This document shows positions 16,810-26,023 of a stretch of 64,000 nucleotides of DNA, in pieces (position 1 is the first letter of the stretch; every line of letters begins with the position of its first letter). Source of the DNA: Streptomyces sp. NRRL F-5630 (GTDB taxonomy: Bacteria; Actinomycetota; Actinomycetes; Streptomycetales; Streptomycetaceae). The position numbers and the translations under genes were made by a program. Below the pieces are notes generated by a model that worked only from the letters and a program-made list of their open reading frames with translations, was not told the DNA's origin and did not search any database. The stretch is taken from assembly GCF_000719475.1 (NCBI RefSeq), contig NZ_JOGO01000007.1, positions 62,001 to 126,000 on the forward strand, read 5' to 3'.

Positions 16810-17820
16810 TCAGAGCCAGCCGCGCCGCTTGAACTGCTGGTACAGCAGCACTTCCAGGGCGACCATCAGGCCGATGACCGCCGGGTACGACCACACCCAG
16901 TGCAGTTCCGGCATGTGGTCGAAGTTCATGCCGTAGATGCCCGCGATCATCGTCGGCACGGCCGCCATCGCCGCCCATGCCGAGATCTTGCGCATGTCGT
17001 CGTTCTGGCGCACGCCCATCTGCGCGAGGTGCGCCGAGAGGATGTCCGAGACGAGGCGGTCCAGGCCCTCGACGGACTCGTTGACGCGGGTCAGGTGGTC
17101 GCTCACGTCGCGGAAGAAGGGCCGTACCGCGTCGTCCACGAAGGGCACGGCCGCGGCGAAGGGGCCGTTGCCCGCGAGCCGCAGCATCGGCATCGCGAGC
17201 GGGCCGGTGGCGCGCCGGAACTCCAGGATCTGCCGCTTGAAGTTGTAGATCCGCGAGGCCGTGCCCGCCCCCGTGCCGGAGGTGGAGCCGCCGGGCGAGA
17301 AGACCGCGGTCTCCAGCTCCTCCAGGTCGTTCTGCAACTCGTCGGCGACCACCAGGTAGTGGTCCACGACCTCGTCCGCGATCGAGTAGAGCACCGAGGT
17401 CGGCCCGTGCCGCAGCATCTCGGGCTTCTCCTCCAGGTGCTTGCGCAGCTCCGCCACCGGCGTCCCGTCCCCGTGCCGCACGGTGACCACGAAGGAGTCG
17501 CCGAGGAAGAGCATCAGCTCGCCGGAGGAGACCGTGTCGCTGTCGGCCTCGTAGTGCACGGGCTTGAGGACGACGAAGAGCGAGTCGTCGTAGACCTCCA
17601 GCTTCGGGCGCTGGTGGGCCTTGAGGGCGTCCTCCACGGCGAGCGGGTGCAGCTTGAACTCGTCGGTGACGCGTGTGAACTCCTCCTCGGTCGGCTCGTG
17701 CAGGCCGATCCACACGAAGGCGTCGCCGACGGCACGGGCGGCGTCGAGGGCGTCCGAGAAGTCGCTGGGGCCGTCCGTGCGATGCCCGTTCCGGTAGATG
17801 CCGCAGTCCACGATCACCAC
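16810..17820 (-). CDS. corA: CorA-family magnesium/divalent cation channel
   Basis: 336 residues from GTG 17820 (VVIVDCGIYRNGHR). The open frame extends further upstream into the divergent phosphatase gene region without a ribosome site, so the long form is rejected. The large cytosolic alpha/beta domain is followed by long helices and two C-terminal membrane segments. The diagnostic GMN is in IYGMNFDHMPE between TM1 and TM2, and the basic tail is QQFKRRGWL. It forms a pentameric inner-membrane Mg2+ (or Co2+/Ni2+) uptake channel. Divergent from the histidine phosphatase, about 160 bases between starts. Confidence 0.9.
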   Translation of the reverse strand: MVIVDCGIYRNGHRTDGPSDFSDALDAARAVGDAFVWIGLHEPTEEEFTRVTDEFKLHPLAVEDALKAHQRPKLEVYDDSLFVVLKPVHYEADSDTVSSGELMLFLGDSFVVTVRHGDGTPVAELRKHLEEKPEMLRHGPTSVLYSIADEVVDHYLVVADELQNDLEELETAVFSPGGSTSGTGAGTASRIYNFKRQILEFRRATGPLAMPMLRLAGNGPFAAAVPFVDDAVRPFFRDVSDHLTRVNESVEGLDRLVSDILSAHLAQMGVRQNDDMRKISAWAAMAAVPTMIAGIYGMNFDHMPELHWVWSYPAVIGLMVALEVLLYQQFKRRGWL

Positions 17821-17983
17821 CCCATAGTGCCCTGCCCGCCCGGGGTCATACGTGGCCGCAGGGAGCGGGAGCGAGGGCCCGCCGGCCCCGGCGCCGCGCC
17901 TCGTCCGGGGCTCCGCTTCGCCCGCGCCGCGGGGGCCGGAACGTCCTGCGGGCCGGATTTCCGCTCCGCGTAGGCTGGAAAGC

Positions 17984-18673
17984 ATGACCACCCTCATCCT
18001 CGTGCGCCACGGCCGGTCCACCGCCAACACCGAAGGGGTGCTCGCCGGGTGGATGCCCGGGGTGGCCCTCGACGCGCGGGGCCGGGAGCAGGCCGCGGCG
18101 CTGCCGGGGCGGCTGGAGGGGCTGCCGCTCGTGGCCGCCGTGGCGAGCCCGCTCCAGCGGTGCGAGGAGACGCTCGCGCCGCTGCTCGCCGCGCGCCCCG
18201 GGCTGCCGCTGCACACCGAGGAGCGGATCGGGGAGTGCCACTACGGGGACTGGACGGGCCGCAAGCTCAAGGAGCTGAGCGGCGAACCGCTCATGGACGT
18301 GGTCCAGAACCACCCCTCCGCCGCGGCCTTCCCCGGCGGCGAGTCCCTGCGCGCGATGGCCGCCCGCTCCGCCGAGGCGGTACGGGAGTGGAACGCGCGC
18401 CTCACCGAGGAGCACGGCGAGCAGGCGATGTACGTCATGTGCTCGCACGGCGACATCATCAAGTCCCTCGTGGCCGACGCCCTCGGCCTCCACCTCGACC
18501 AGTTCCAGCGCATTCACGTGGACCCCTGCTCCGTGACCGTCATCCACTACACGCGGTTGCGCCCCTTCCTCGTCCGGCTCGGCGACACGGGCGACCTCGA
18601 CGGCCTGCGGCCCCGCGCCGAGGGCGGCGAGCAGGGACAGGCCACGGTCGGCGGCGGCGCGGGAGCGGCCTGA
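17984..18673 (+). CDS. histidine phosphatase family protein (phosphoglycerate mutase-like), mycothiol gene neighbourhood
   Basis: 229 residues. N-terminal phospho-histidine motif LILVRHGRSTAN (His about 10), second Arg in SPLQRCEET, catalytic Glu in ECHYGDW, and late SHGDIIK histidine: a complete 2H-phosphatase active site. A TAGGCT hexamer lies 7 bases upstream of ATG 17984, overlapping a GGAAAG site. It is the first gene of a same-strand run (DUF3090, SCO1664-family, mshC) conserved across mycothiol-producing actinobacteria. This Msh-linked subgroup has been suggested to dephosphorylate a pathway intermediate; that is inference. Confidence 0.85.
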   Translation: MTTLILVRHGRSTANTEGVLAGWMPGVALDARGREQAAALPGRLEGLPLVAAVASPLQRCEETLAPLLAARPGLPLHTEERIGECHYGDWTGRKLKELSGEPLMDVVQNHPSAAAFPGGESLRAMAARSAEAVREWNARLTEEHGEQAMYVMCSHGDIIKSLVADALGLHLDQFQRIHVDPCSVTVIHYTRLRPFLVRLGDTGDLDGLRPRAEGGEQGQATVGGGAGAA

Positions 18674-18758
18674 TCGTCACCGGCAGTAGGCTGTCCGGTA
18701 CCCGTGGCCCCGTGGGCCCCGCTCCCCCCGACATCAGATCCCAAGGAGAGTCAAGGAC

Positions 18759-19349
18759 GTGTCCCGTCAGGTGTTCCTCTACGACCCGCCGGAGCGTTTC
18801 GTGGCCGGTACGGTCGGGCTCCCCGGGCGCCGTACCTTCTTCCTCCAGGCCTCGGCCGGTGGCCGGGTCACCAGCGTCGCCCTGGAGAAGGCCCAGGTGG
18901 CGGCGCTCGCCGAGCGCATGGACGAGTTGCTGGACGAAGTGGTACGGCGCAGTGGCGGCAACGCCGCCGTCCCGGCGGTCGCGCCCGCCGAAGTCACGGA
19001 TTCCGGCCCGCTCGACACCCCCGTCGAGGAGGAGTTCAGGGTCGGCACGATGGCGCTGGCCTGGGACGGCGACGCCGAGTGCATGATCGTCGAGGCCCAG
19101 GCCCTCGTGGAGCTCGACGCCGAGTCCGAGGACGAACTCGCCGCCGCCGAGGAGCAACTCCTCCAGGACGACGAGAACGGTCCGCCCATGCTGCGGGTCA
19201 GGCTCAGCGGCTCCCAGGCGCGCGCGTTCGCCAAGCGCGCGCTCGACGTCGTCAACGCGGGCCGGCCCCTGTGCCCGCTGTGCAACCTCCCGCTCGACCT
19301 CGAAGGACACGTGTGCCCGCGACAGAACGGATACCGCAGGTCGGAGTGA
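18759..19349 (+). CDS. DUF3090 family protein with C-terminal zinc-finger-like motif
   Basis: 196 residues from GTG 18759 with AAGGAG upstream. The beta-rich N-terminus (FLYDPPERFVAGTVGLPGRR-TFFLQ) is followed by an acidic helical middle. The tail CPLCNLPLDLEGHVCPRQNG holds three Cys and a His in a zinc-ribbon arrangement. DUF3090 occurs almost only in actinobacteria, between a histidine phosphatase and a SCO1664-like kinase-fold gene near mshC, as here. The stop overlaps the next start (GTGA). No enzymatic function is known; a metal-binding adaptor for the neighbouring gene is a guess. Confidence 0.88.
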   Translation: MSRQVFLYDPPERFVAGTVGLPGRRTFFLQASAGGRVTSVALEKAQVAALAERMDELLDEVVRRSGGNAAVPAVAPAEVTDSGPLDTPVEEEFRVGTMALAWDGDAECMIVEAQALVELDAESEDELAAAEEQLLQDDENGPPMLRVRLSGSQARAFAKRALDVVNAGRPLCPLCNLPLDLEGHVCPRQNGYRRSE

Positions 19350-20170
19350 GCGAGCCCACCGAAGCCGAAGCCGAGCCCCTGGACCCCGCCCGCGTCCGCG
19401 AGATCCTCACCCGGGGCGAGCTGACCGTGCGCGGCCGGGTCACCCGCGCGTCCAACGCCGTCCTCCTCTGCGACGCCGCGCTCGACGGGCGGAGCCTCGC
19501 CTGCGTGCACAAGCCCGTCGCGGGGGAGCGGCCGCTGTGGGACTTCCCGGACGGCAACCTCGCCCGCCGCGAGGTCGCCGCGTACGAGGTCTGCCGGGCG
19601 ATGGGCTGGGACTTCGTACCGCTCACCGTGCTCCGCGAGGGGCCCTGGGGCGAGGCGATGACCCAGCTGTGGATCGAGACGTCCGAGGACGGCGGCGGCC
19701 TCCTCGCCCTGCAGGACGGCGAGGAGCCGGAGGAGGGCTGGAAGGCGATCGGCCTCGCGGAGGTGGAGGAGGACCGCACGGCCCTGCTCGTCCACCGCGA
19801 CGACCCCCGCCTGCGGCTCCTCTCCGTCCTGGACGCCGTCATCAACAACGCGGACCGCAAGGGCGGCCACCTGCTCCCCACCCCCGAGGGCCGTCTCCAC
19901 GCCATCGACCACGGCGTCACCTTCCACACGGACAACAAGCTGCGGACCCTGCTGTGGGGCTGGGCGGGCGAGCCGTTCCCCGCCGAGGCCGCCGAGGCCC
20001 TGACGCTCCTGGCGAAGGCCCTGGACGGCCCCCTGACGACGGCGCTGACCCCGCTGCTCACGGAAGCGGAGATCACGGCCCTGCGGACGCGGGTGGCGAC
20101 GCTGCGCGCCACGGGCGTCCACCCGGAGCCGAGCGACGAGTGGCCGGCGATCCCGTGGCCGCCGGTGTAG
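19346..20170 (+). CDS. SCO1664-family protein (PI3/4-kinase-like fold)
   Basis: 274 residues using GTG 19346, which overlaps the upstream stop by 4 bases; a GTG at 19313 in the same frame is an alternative. Kinase-fold features: ACVHKPVAGERPLWDFP (Lys-bearing strand), LARREVAAYEVCRAMGWDFVP, LLSVLDAVINNADRKGGHLL (catalytic-loop D-x-x-x-x-N-x-D-R-K-G-G-H), then LHAIDHGVTFH (the metal-binding Asp). This mirrors HipA/PI4K kinases in small form. Strict linkage to DUF3090 and mshC suggests a role in mycothiol homeostasis; the target is unknown. Confidence 0.85.
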   Translation: MSEPTEAEAEPLDPARVREILTRGELTVRGRVTRASNAVLLCDAALDGRSLACVHKPVAGERPLWDFPDGNLARREVAAYEVCRAMGWDFVPLTVLREGPWGEAMTQLWIETSEDGGGLLALQDGEEPEEGWKAIGLAEVEEDRTALLVHRDDPRLRLLSVLDAVINNADRKGGHLLPTPEGRLHAIDHGVTFHTDNKLRTLLWGWAGEPFPAEAAEALTLLAKALDGPLTTALTPLLTEAEITALRTRVATLRATGVHPEPSDEWPAIPWPPV

Positions 20171-20346
20171 CACCACCCGGGTCCATCGGTTCCGGCCCGC
20201 CCGGCGCCGGAGGACCCGCTGCGGAGGCCGCCAGGGACCGGGCGGCCCCCGCCCGCCGCCCGTCCGCCGCGTGAGGTCCTCCTGCGGAGGCCGGGGAGCG
20301 CCCCCGGATGGGGTGAACCCGCCCACCGGGCCCGCCCCGGGCCGGT

Positions 20347-20352
20347 TAACCT
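20347..20352 (+). promoter_or_regulatory. -10 element placed for a leaderless mshC transcript
   Basis: TAACCT ends 6 bases before the mshC ATG at 20359 and no Shine-Dalgarno is present. This geometry puts the transcription start at or next to the A of ATG. No good -35 is visible. Confidence 0.45.
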
Positions 20353-20358
20353 CGACGT

Positions 20359-21588
20359 ATGCATTCCTGGCCCGCTTCCGAGGTCCCCGCTCTTCCCGGC
20401 AAGGGCCGCGACCTCCGAATACACGACACCGCCACCGACGGTCCGGTGACGCTCACCCCCGGCGAGGTGGCCCGGATCTACGTCTGCGGGATCACCCCGT
20501 ACGACGCGACCCACATGGGCCACGCGGCCACCTACAACGCCTTCGACCTCGTTCAGCGGGTCTGGCTCGACTCCGGGCGCCAGGTGCACTACGTGCAGAA
20601 CGTCACCGACGTCGACGACCCGCTCCTGGAGAGGGCCGTGCGCGACGGCGAGGACTGGACCGGGCTCGCCGAGCGCGAGACCGCCCTGTTCCGCGAGGAC
20701 ATGACGGCGCTGCGGATGCTGCCCCCGCGTCACTACGTCGGCGCCGTCGAGGCGATCCCCCGGATCGTTCCGCTCGTCGAACGCCTGTGCGCGCAGGGTG
20801 CCGCGTACGAGCTGGAGGGCGACATCTACTTCTCGGTCGCCTCCGACCGCCACTTCGGCGAGGTCTCGCGCCTCGACGCCGAGGCGATGCGACTGCTCTC
20901 CGCCGAGCGCGGCGGCGACCCGGAGCGTCCCGGCAAGAAAAACCCGCTCGACCCGATGCTGTGGATGGCCCCCCGGGAGGGCGAGCCGAGCTGGGACGGC
21001 GGCAGCCTCGGCCGGGGGCGCCCCGGCTGGCACATCGAGTGCGTCGCCATCGCGCTCGACCACCTCGGCATGGGCTTCGACGTGCAGGGCGGCGGCTCCG
21101 ACCTCGCCTTCCCGCACCACGAGATGGGCGCCTCGCACGCCCAGGTCCTCACCGGCGAGCACCCCTTCGCGCGCTCCTACGTGCACGCGGGGATGGTCGG
21201 TCTCGACGGCGAGAAGATGTCGAAGTCCAAGGGCAACCTGGTCTTCGTCTCGCAGCTCCGCAAGGACGGCGTCGACCCGGCGGCGATCCGCCTCGCCCTG
21301 CTCGCGCACCACTACCGCGCGGACTGGGAGTGGACCGCCGAGGGCCTCCAGGAGGCCGTGGACCGGCTCGCCCGCTGGCGTGCCGCCGTCTCGCGGCCCG
21401 ACGGCCCCTCGGCGGAGGCGCTCGTCGAAGAGGTGCGGGACGCGCTCGCCGACGACCTCGACTCGCCCCGGGCCCTGCTCGCCTTCGACCGCTGGGCCGC
21501 GCGTCAGCAGGAGACCGGCGGCGAGGACACGGGCGCGCCGGGCCTCGTCTCGCGCGCGGCCGACGCCCTCCTCGGCGTCGCCCTGTGA
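20359..21588 (+). CDS. mshC: L-cysteine:1D-myo-inosityl 2-amino-2-deoxy-glucopyranoside ligase (mycothiol biosynthesis)
   Basis: 409 residues, the normal MshC length. A class I cysteinyl-tRNA-synthetase-like catalytic domain has [14 protein letters not shown] (zinc Cys plus HIGH-like motif), the second zinc site WHIECV and HHEMG, and the KMSKS loop EKMSKSKGN. The short C-terminal helical domain lacks a tRNA-binding extension, which separates it from CysS. It adenylates cysteine and joins it to GlcN-inositol, the third step of mycothiol synthesis, in the cytosol. A leaderless start is predicted. A strong hairpin follows the stop. Confidence 0.96.
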   Translation: MHSWPASEVPALPGKGRDLRIHDTATDGPVTLTPGEVARIYVCGITPYDATHMGHAATYNAFDLVQRVWLDSGRQVHYVQNVTDVDDPLLERAVRDGEDWTGLAERETALFREDMTALRMLPPRHYVGAVEAIPRIVPLVERLCAQGAAYELEGDIYFSVASDRHFGEVSRLDAEAMRLLSAERGGDPERPGKKNPLDPMLWMAPREGEPSWDGGSLGRGRPGWHIECVAIALDHLGMGFDVQGGGSDLAFPHHEMGASHAQVLTGEHPFARSYVHAGMVGLDGEKMSKSKGNLVFVSQLRKDGVDPAAIRLALLAHHYRADWEWTAEGLQEAVDRLARWRAAVSRPDGPSAEALVEEVRDALADDLDSPRALLAFDRWAARQQETGGEDTGAPGLVSRAADALLGVAL

Positions 21589-21616
21589 CCCGTACGGCCC
21601 AGCGGGCCCACTGAGG

Positions 21617-21648
21617 AGGGGCGGGGCGCCGACCGGCGCCCCGCCCCT
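21617..21648 (+). terminator. terminator between convergent mshC and PAC2 gene
   Basis: Perfect 14-bp stem AGGGGCGGGGCGCC (21617-21630) with GGCGCCCCGCCCCT (21635-21648), loop GACC, 28 bases after the mshC stop. Being symmetric, it can serve both directions. Confidence 0.85.
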
Positions 21649-21682
21649 CCCGCGTCCGTACGACTCCCGCCGGGACCCGGAC

Positions 21683-22822
21683 TCAGTCCCGGCCCGGCCC
21701 CTCCTCGCCCGGTTCCCCGGGTCCGTCCTCGTCCGGGCGCCGCTCCGGCGCCTCCCCGGAGGACTCGGGAGCGGACCCGGTCTCCTGCTCGCCGGTCCCG
21801 GGCCCCGCGGCCTCCCGCCCCGGCTTCTCCTCCTCCGTGCCTTTCTCCGGAGGCTCCTGCGGCTTCGGCTCCTTCGGCTCCTCCGCGCGTGTCGGCCGCG
21901 CGGAGCGCGCCCGGTCGCCGCCGGGGCCCGCCGACTCGCGCCCGAAGCCGCCGGGAGCCCCGGGGCCGCCGGGACCCGCGCCGGGCTCCCTGCGCCGCAG
22001 GTACCGCTCGAACTCGCGCGCGATCGCCTCGCCGCTCGCCTCCGGGAGCTCCGCGGTGTCCCGCGCCTCCTCCAGCGACTGCACGTACTCGGCGACCTCG
22101 CTGTCCTCGGCCGCGAGCTGGTCGACCCCGAGCTGCCAGGCCCGCGCGTCCTCGACCAGCTCGCCGAGCGGGATACGCAGGTCGAGCAGGTCCTCCAGGC
22201 GGTTGAGGAGGGCGAGCGTCGCCTTCGGGTTCGGCGGCTGCGAGACGTAGTGCGGCACGGCGGCCCACAGGCTCACGGCCGGGACCCCGGCGTGGGTGCA
22301 CGCCTCCTGGAGGATGCCGACGATGCCCGTGGGGCCCTCGTACTTCGACTCCTCCAGGTCCATCGTGCGCGCGAGGTCGGGGTCGGACGTGACCCCGCTC
22401 ACCGGCACCGGGCGCGTGTGCGGGGTGTCGCCCAGGAGGGCGCCCAGCACCACGACCATCTCGACGCCCAGTTCGTGCGCGAAGCCGAGCAGTTCGTTGC
22501 AGAACGAGCGCCAGCGCATCGAGGGCTCGATGCCGCGCACGAGCACGAGGTCGCGCGGGCGCTCACCGGTGATCCGGACGACGGAGAGTCTCGTGGTGGG
22601 CCAGGTGATCTTCCGGGTCCCGTCCTCCATGAAGACGGTGGGCCGGTTGACCTGGAAGTCGTAGTAGTCCTCGGCGTCCAGCGCCGCGAAGACCTCGCCC
22701 TTCCACTCCTGCTCCAAGTGCGCGACCGCGCTGGAGGCGGCGTCACCGGCGTCGTTCCAGCCCTCGAACGCGGCCACCATGATGGGGTCGATCAGCTCGG
22801 GGACCCCTTCGAGCTCGATCAC
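21683..22822 (-). CDS. PAC2 family protein (proteasome-assembly-chaperone-like fold)
   Basis: 379 residues from GTG 22822 with AAGGAGG upstream. Residues 1-270 form a PAC2 domain (MIELEGVPELIDPIMVAAFEGWNDAGDAASSA start, VLGALLGDTPHTRPVPV, LWAAVPHYVSQPPNPKATLALL). Residues about 285-379 are a disordered tail rich in Pro, Gly and Glu. PAC2 proteins in eukaryotes help assemble 20S proteasomes. The bacterial members are related in fold and common in actinobacteria, but a link to the Prc proteasome encoded 27 kb away is speculative. Confidence 0.85.
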   Translation of the reverse strand: MIELEGVPELIDPIMVAAFEGWNDAGDAASSAVAHLEQEWKGEVFAALDAEDYYDFQVNRPTVFMEDGTRKITWPTTRLSVVRITGERPRDLVLVRGIEPSMRWRSFCNELLGFAHELGVEMVVVLGALLGDTPHTRPVPVSGVTSDPDLARTMDLEESKYEGPTGIVGILQEACTHAGVPAVSLWAAVPHYVSQPPNPKATLALLNRLEDLLDLRIPLGELVEDARAWQLGVDQLAAEDSEVAEYVQSLEEARDTAELPEASGEAIAREFERYLRRREPGAGPGGPGAPGGFGRESAGPGGDRARSARPTRAEEPKEPKPQEPPEKGTEEEKPGREAAGPGTGEQETGSAPESSGEAPERRPDEDGPGEPGEEGPGRD

Positions 22823-22937
22823 CCACCGCCTCCTTCGGACGTGTTCCCAGACATACGCCCCACCTTACGGCGTGGGCGGGGGACCTCCGCGGTCCCCTGC
22901 GGGGAGAACGCCCGATCACTGCCCCGCACGCCCCGGC

Positions 22938-24020
22938 TTACTCCTCCCCGCCCTTCTCGTCCTCCTCCCACAGCGTGGTCGGGGCCTCGCGGCGCACGAC
23001 GGGGAGCACCTCCTCGGCGAAGCGCTGCAACAGCTCCAGTTGCTCGCCGCGTTCGAGCCCGAAGCCGTCGACGCTGATCGACTGGAGGTCGTGGCGGTAG
23101 GAGGCGTGGAAGCCGAGCAGCTTGTCGATCACCTGCTGCGGCGAGCCGATGAGCTGGGGCCCCTCCGCGATCGCCTCCTCGATCGTCGCGAAGGGGGTGT
23201 TGTAGCCGGCCTTCCCCGCCAGGTGCGGTTTGAAGGCGCGGCGCACGGACGCCTCGTACAGCTCGCGGTAGCGGTTTGTCGCCTCCTCCGCCGTGTTCGC
23301 GAGGAGCAGACCGCCGGAACCGGCGGCGACGCGGGCCCTGGCGGGATCGTGCCCGTAGGCGGCGAACCGCTCGCGGTAGTGGTCGACGAGGCGTACGTAC
23401 GCCTCGCGCGGCTGGATCGCGTTGGCGGTGAAGAGGGGGTCGCCGTGGCGCGCGGCCAGCTCCGTGGAGCGCGGGCTCGTCGCCGAGCCGTGCCACACGG
23501 GCGGCGGGCCCGCGTACGGACGCGGCACGGTCGTGACGTCCTTGAGCGGCGGACGGAACTCGCCCTCCCAGTCGACGCCCTCCTCGCGCCACAGCCGGCG
23601 CAGCAGCGCGTACTTCTCCGCCTGGAGGTCCCACTGCCGTTCCTCGTCGAGGCCGTAGAGCGAGAAGTGCCCGGCCTCCGCACCCTTGCCGATGACGAGT
23701 TCGAGGCGGCCGGCGGCGAGCTGGTCGAGCGTCGCGTAGTCCTCGGCGACCCGCACCGGGTCGAGGATCGCGAGCACCGTCACGCCGGTGAGCAGCTTGA
23801 TCCGCCGCGTACGGGCGGCTATCGCGCCGAGCACGACGGTGGGCGAGGAGGAGAGGAAGGGCCCCGCGTGCCGCTCGCCGACCGCGAAGGCGTCGAAGCC
23901 GAGCGCCTCGGCCGCCTCGGCGAGCGCGAGGACGTCCCCGAACCTCTCGGCGGCCGGTCGCACCACGGAGGTGAGGGGGTGGGGCGCGTGCTGGATGAGG
24001 CTGAGCACCTGAAACTTCAT
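22938..24020 (-). CDS. luciferase-like FMN-dependent monooxygenase
   Basis: 360 residues from ATG 24020 (MKFQVLSLIQHAPHP); GTG 24029 in frame has no better ribosome site. The bacterial luciferase-like TIM barrel is complete: FAVGERHAGPFLSSSPTVVLGAIAART (in part), VTVLAILDPVRVAEDYATLDQLAAGR, VWHGSATSPRSTELAARHGD. It resembles the CE1758-type FMN monooxygenase family rather than the F420 branch seen at 14650. Substrate unknown. Monocistronic. Confidence 0.82.
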   Translation of the reverse strand: MKFQVLSLIQHAPHPLTSVVRPAAERFGDVLALAEAAEALGFDAFAVGERHAGPFLSSSPTVVLGAIAARTRRIKLLTGVTVLAILDPVRVAEDYATLDQLAAGRLELVIGKGAEAGHFSLYGLDEERQWDLQAEKYALLRRLWREEGVDWEGEFRPPLKDVTTVPRPYAGPPPVWHGSATSPRSTELAARHGDPLFTANAIQPREAYVRLVDHYRERFAAYGHDPARARVAAGSGGLLLANTAEEATNRYRELYEASVRRAFKPHLAGKAGYNTPFATIEEAIAEGPQLIGSPQQVIDKLLGFHASYRHDLQSISVDGFGLERGEQLELLQRFAEEVLPVVRREAPTTLWEEDEKGGEE

Positions 24021-24182
24021 GACGACCACTGTGCGCGGCGAGTATTGCGGCGCTGTGGCGGCGGTACGAAGCCGCGGGGCCGACCGGACCGGGAAGAGGA
24101 CGGCCGCGGGGGAGCGGGCCGCACGGGGGCGTACGGAAGCGGGGCGGCACGCTCGCTCGCGTACCGCCCCGCCGCGCCCGTC

Positions 24183-24215
24183 CCGGCGCCGGCCCTCGTC
24201 GGGGCCCGGCGCCGG
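24183..24215 (-). terminator. possible terminator after glpD
   Basis: A GC-rich near-inverted repeat (CCGGCGCCGGCCC against GGGGCCCGGCGCCGG, one-base bulge) begins about 17 bases beyond the glpD stop on the minus strand. Confidence 0.45.
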
Positions 24216-24231
24216 TCCCCGGGACTCTCGC

Positions 24232-25845
24232 TCAGCTCTCGCGCTCGGCGAGGACCTTCGCGACCCGCGCGCGCAGCGCGTCGTCCGCGAGACCGCGGAT
24301 CGTCAGCGTCGTACGGCGCCGCAGCACGTCGTCCGGGGTCTCGGCCCACTCGTGGTCACGGGCCCACACGACCTGCGCCCAGATCTCCGGGGCCTCCGGG
24401 TGGACGCGCTCGCCCAGCTCGGGGCGCTCGTTGGCGAGGCGCGCGATGTCGAAGGCCAGGGAGCCGTAGTGCGTCGCGAGGTGCTGCGCCGTGTCGGCGG
24501 CCATCTCGGTGCCCGCGCCCTGGTGGTCGACGAGCAGCCGGTGCTTGACCGCGAGCGGGTTGGCGACGCCGGGCAGCGGCATCTTCGACGGCAGCTCGGA
24601 GATGGGCTCCATGTCGTCGCCGAGCGGGTGCCCGGGGAGCGAGGCGAGCTTGTTCATGACCGTGCGGCCGATGTGCCGGAAGGTGGTCCACTTGCCGCCC
24701 GCGACGGAGAGCATCCCGCCCTTGCCCTCGGTCACGACCGTCTCTCGCTTCGCCTTCGAGGTGTCGCCGGGACCGCCGGGGAGCACACGCAGCCCCGCGA
24801 AGGAGTACGTGATGAGCGAGCGGTCGAGCTGCTGGTCCCGCACCGAGTAGGCGGCCTCGTCGAGGATCTGCGTGACGTCCCTGTCGTTGACCGCGACATC
24901 GGCCGGGTCGCCCTCGTACTCCTCGTCGGTCGTGCCGAGCAGGAGCATGTCCTCCCAGGGGAGGGCGAAGGTGATGCGGTACTTGTCGATCGGCGTCGCG
25001 AGCGCGGCGTTCCACGGCGAGGTGCGCTTGAGGACGAGGTGCGCGCCCTTCGAGAGGCGCACCGAGGGGGCCGCGTGCGGGTCCTCCATACGGCGCAGGT
25101 GGTCCACCCACGGGCCCGTCGCGTTGAGGACGAGCCGCGCGTTGACGCCGAACTCGGTGCCGTCCGTGCCGTCCCGCAGCTCGGCGCCCGTGACGCGCCC
25201 GTTGGTGAAGCGCAGCCCGGTGACGGCCGCGTGGTTGAGGACGACGGCCCCGGCCTCGACGGCCGCGCGCACGGTCATGACGGCCATGCGCGCGTCGTTC
25301 ATCTGGTCGTCGCCGTAGACCGCGACCGCCTTCAGGTTCTCCGTGCGCAGCTCGGGCACGTCGCGCTGGGCGCGCGCGGGCGAGAGCAGGTGCCCGACGC
25401 CGTCGCCGAAGGCGGAGAGCGCCGAGTAGGCGAAGACGCCCGCGCCGAGCTTCGCGGCCCCGTGCGGGCCGCCCTTGTAGACGGGCAGGTAGAAGGTGAG
25501 CGGGTTGGCGAGGTGCGGGGCGACCTGCCGCGAGACCGCGCGCCGCTCGAAGTGGTTCTCCGCGACGAGCTTGACGGCCCCCGTCTGCAGGTAGCGCAGA
25601 CCCCCGTGGAGCAGCTTCGAGGAGGCCGAGGAAGTGGCTCCCGCGAAGTCGCCGCCCTCGACGAGGGCGACGCGCAACCCGGACTGCGCGGCGTGCCAGG
25701 CGGTGGAGATGCCCAGGATGCCGCCACCGATCACCAGGAGGTCGTAACTCGCGCGGGAGAGCTGTTCGCGGGTCTCGGCGCGGCTCGGTCCTGTCCCCGT
25801 GGCCGGGTGGGTCCCGAGGCTCGGCAGGTGCTGGACGGTGGTCAT
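24232..25845 (-). CDS. glpD: aerobic glycerol-3-phosphate dehydrogenase
   Basis: 537 residues, the usual bacterial GlpD length. N-terminal FAD dinucleotide fold VIGGGILGISTAWHAA (about residues 38-53), GATSSASSKLLHGGLRYL as the classical GlpD signature, LPWEDMLLLGTTDEEYEGDP, and the C-terminal helical cap with the AGGKWTTFRHIG segment. It oxidises sn-glycerol-3-phosphate to dihydroxyacetone phosphate and passes electrons to quinone at the membrane face. Third gene of glpF-glpK-glpD on one strand (178 bp after glpK), with GAGGAG before ATG. It completes conversion of imported glycerol to glycolysis and is expected to be under GylR. Confidence 0.95.
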   Translation of the reverse strand: MTTVQHLPSLGTHPATGTGPSRAETREQLSRASYDLLVIGGGILGISTAWHAAQSGLRVALVEGGDFAGATSSASSKLLHGGLRYLQTGAVKLVAENHFERRAVSRQVAPHLANPLTFYLPVYKGGPHGAAKLGAGVFAYSALSAFGDGVGHLLSPARAQRDVPELRTENLKAVAVYGDDQMNDARMAVMTVRAAVEAGAVVLNHAAVTGLRFTNGRVTGAELRDGTDGTEFGVNARLVLNATGPWVDHLRRMEDPHAAPSVRLSKGAHLVLKRTSPWNAALATPIDKYRITFALPWEDMLLLGTTDEEYEGDPADVAVNDRDVTQILDEAAYSVRDQQLDRSLITYSFAGLRVLPGGPGDTSKAKRETVVTEGKGGMLSVAGGKWTTFRHIGRTVMNKLASLPGHPLGDDMEPISELPSKMPLPGVANPLAVKHRLLVDHQGAGTEMAADTAQHLATHYGSLAFDIARLANERPELGERVHPEAPEIWAQVVWARDHEWAETPDDVLRRRTTLTIRGLADDALRARVAKVLAERES

Positions 25846-26023
25846 GTCGTGCTCCTCGTCATGCGTTCCGGAGGTGGTCGCGGGGCGCGCCTCCTGGGCG
25901 GGGCACCCGCGGCTCCCTCCGGTGATCCGGGTCGGTCCCCGGAGGGGGTCCGGGACGGGGACCGGAGCGGGGCGCGACCTCTTCGTCCTGTGCGCCCGCT
26001 CCGGGCCCCGTCCCGGCGGGGGT

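Noticed and set aside
17821..18216. N-terminal extension of CorA by about 130 residues
   Set aside because: It overlaps the start of the divergent phosphatase gene, has no ribosome site, and its composition is out-of-frame-like; the CorA fold begins at 17820.
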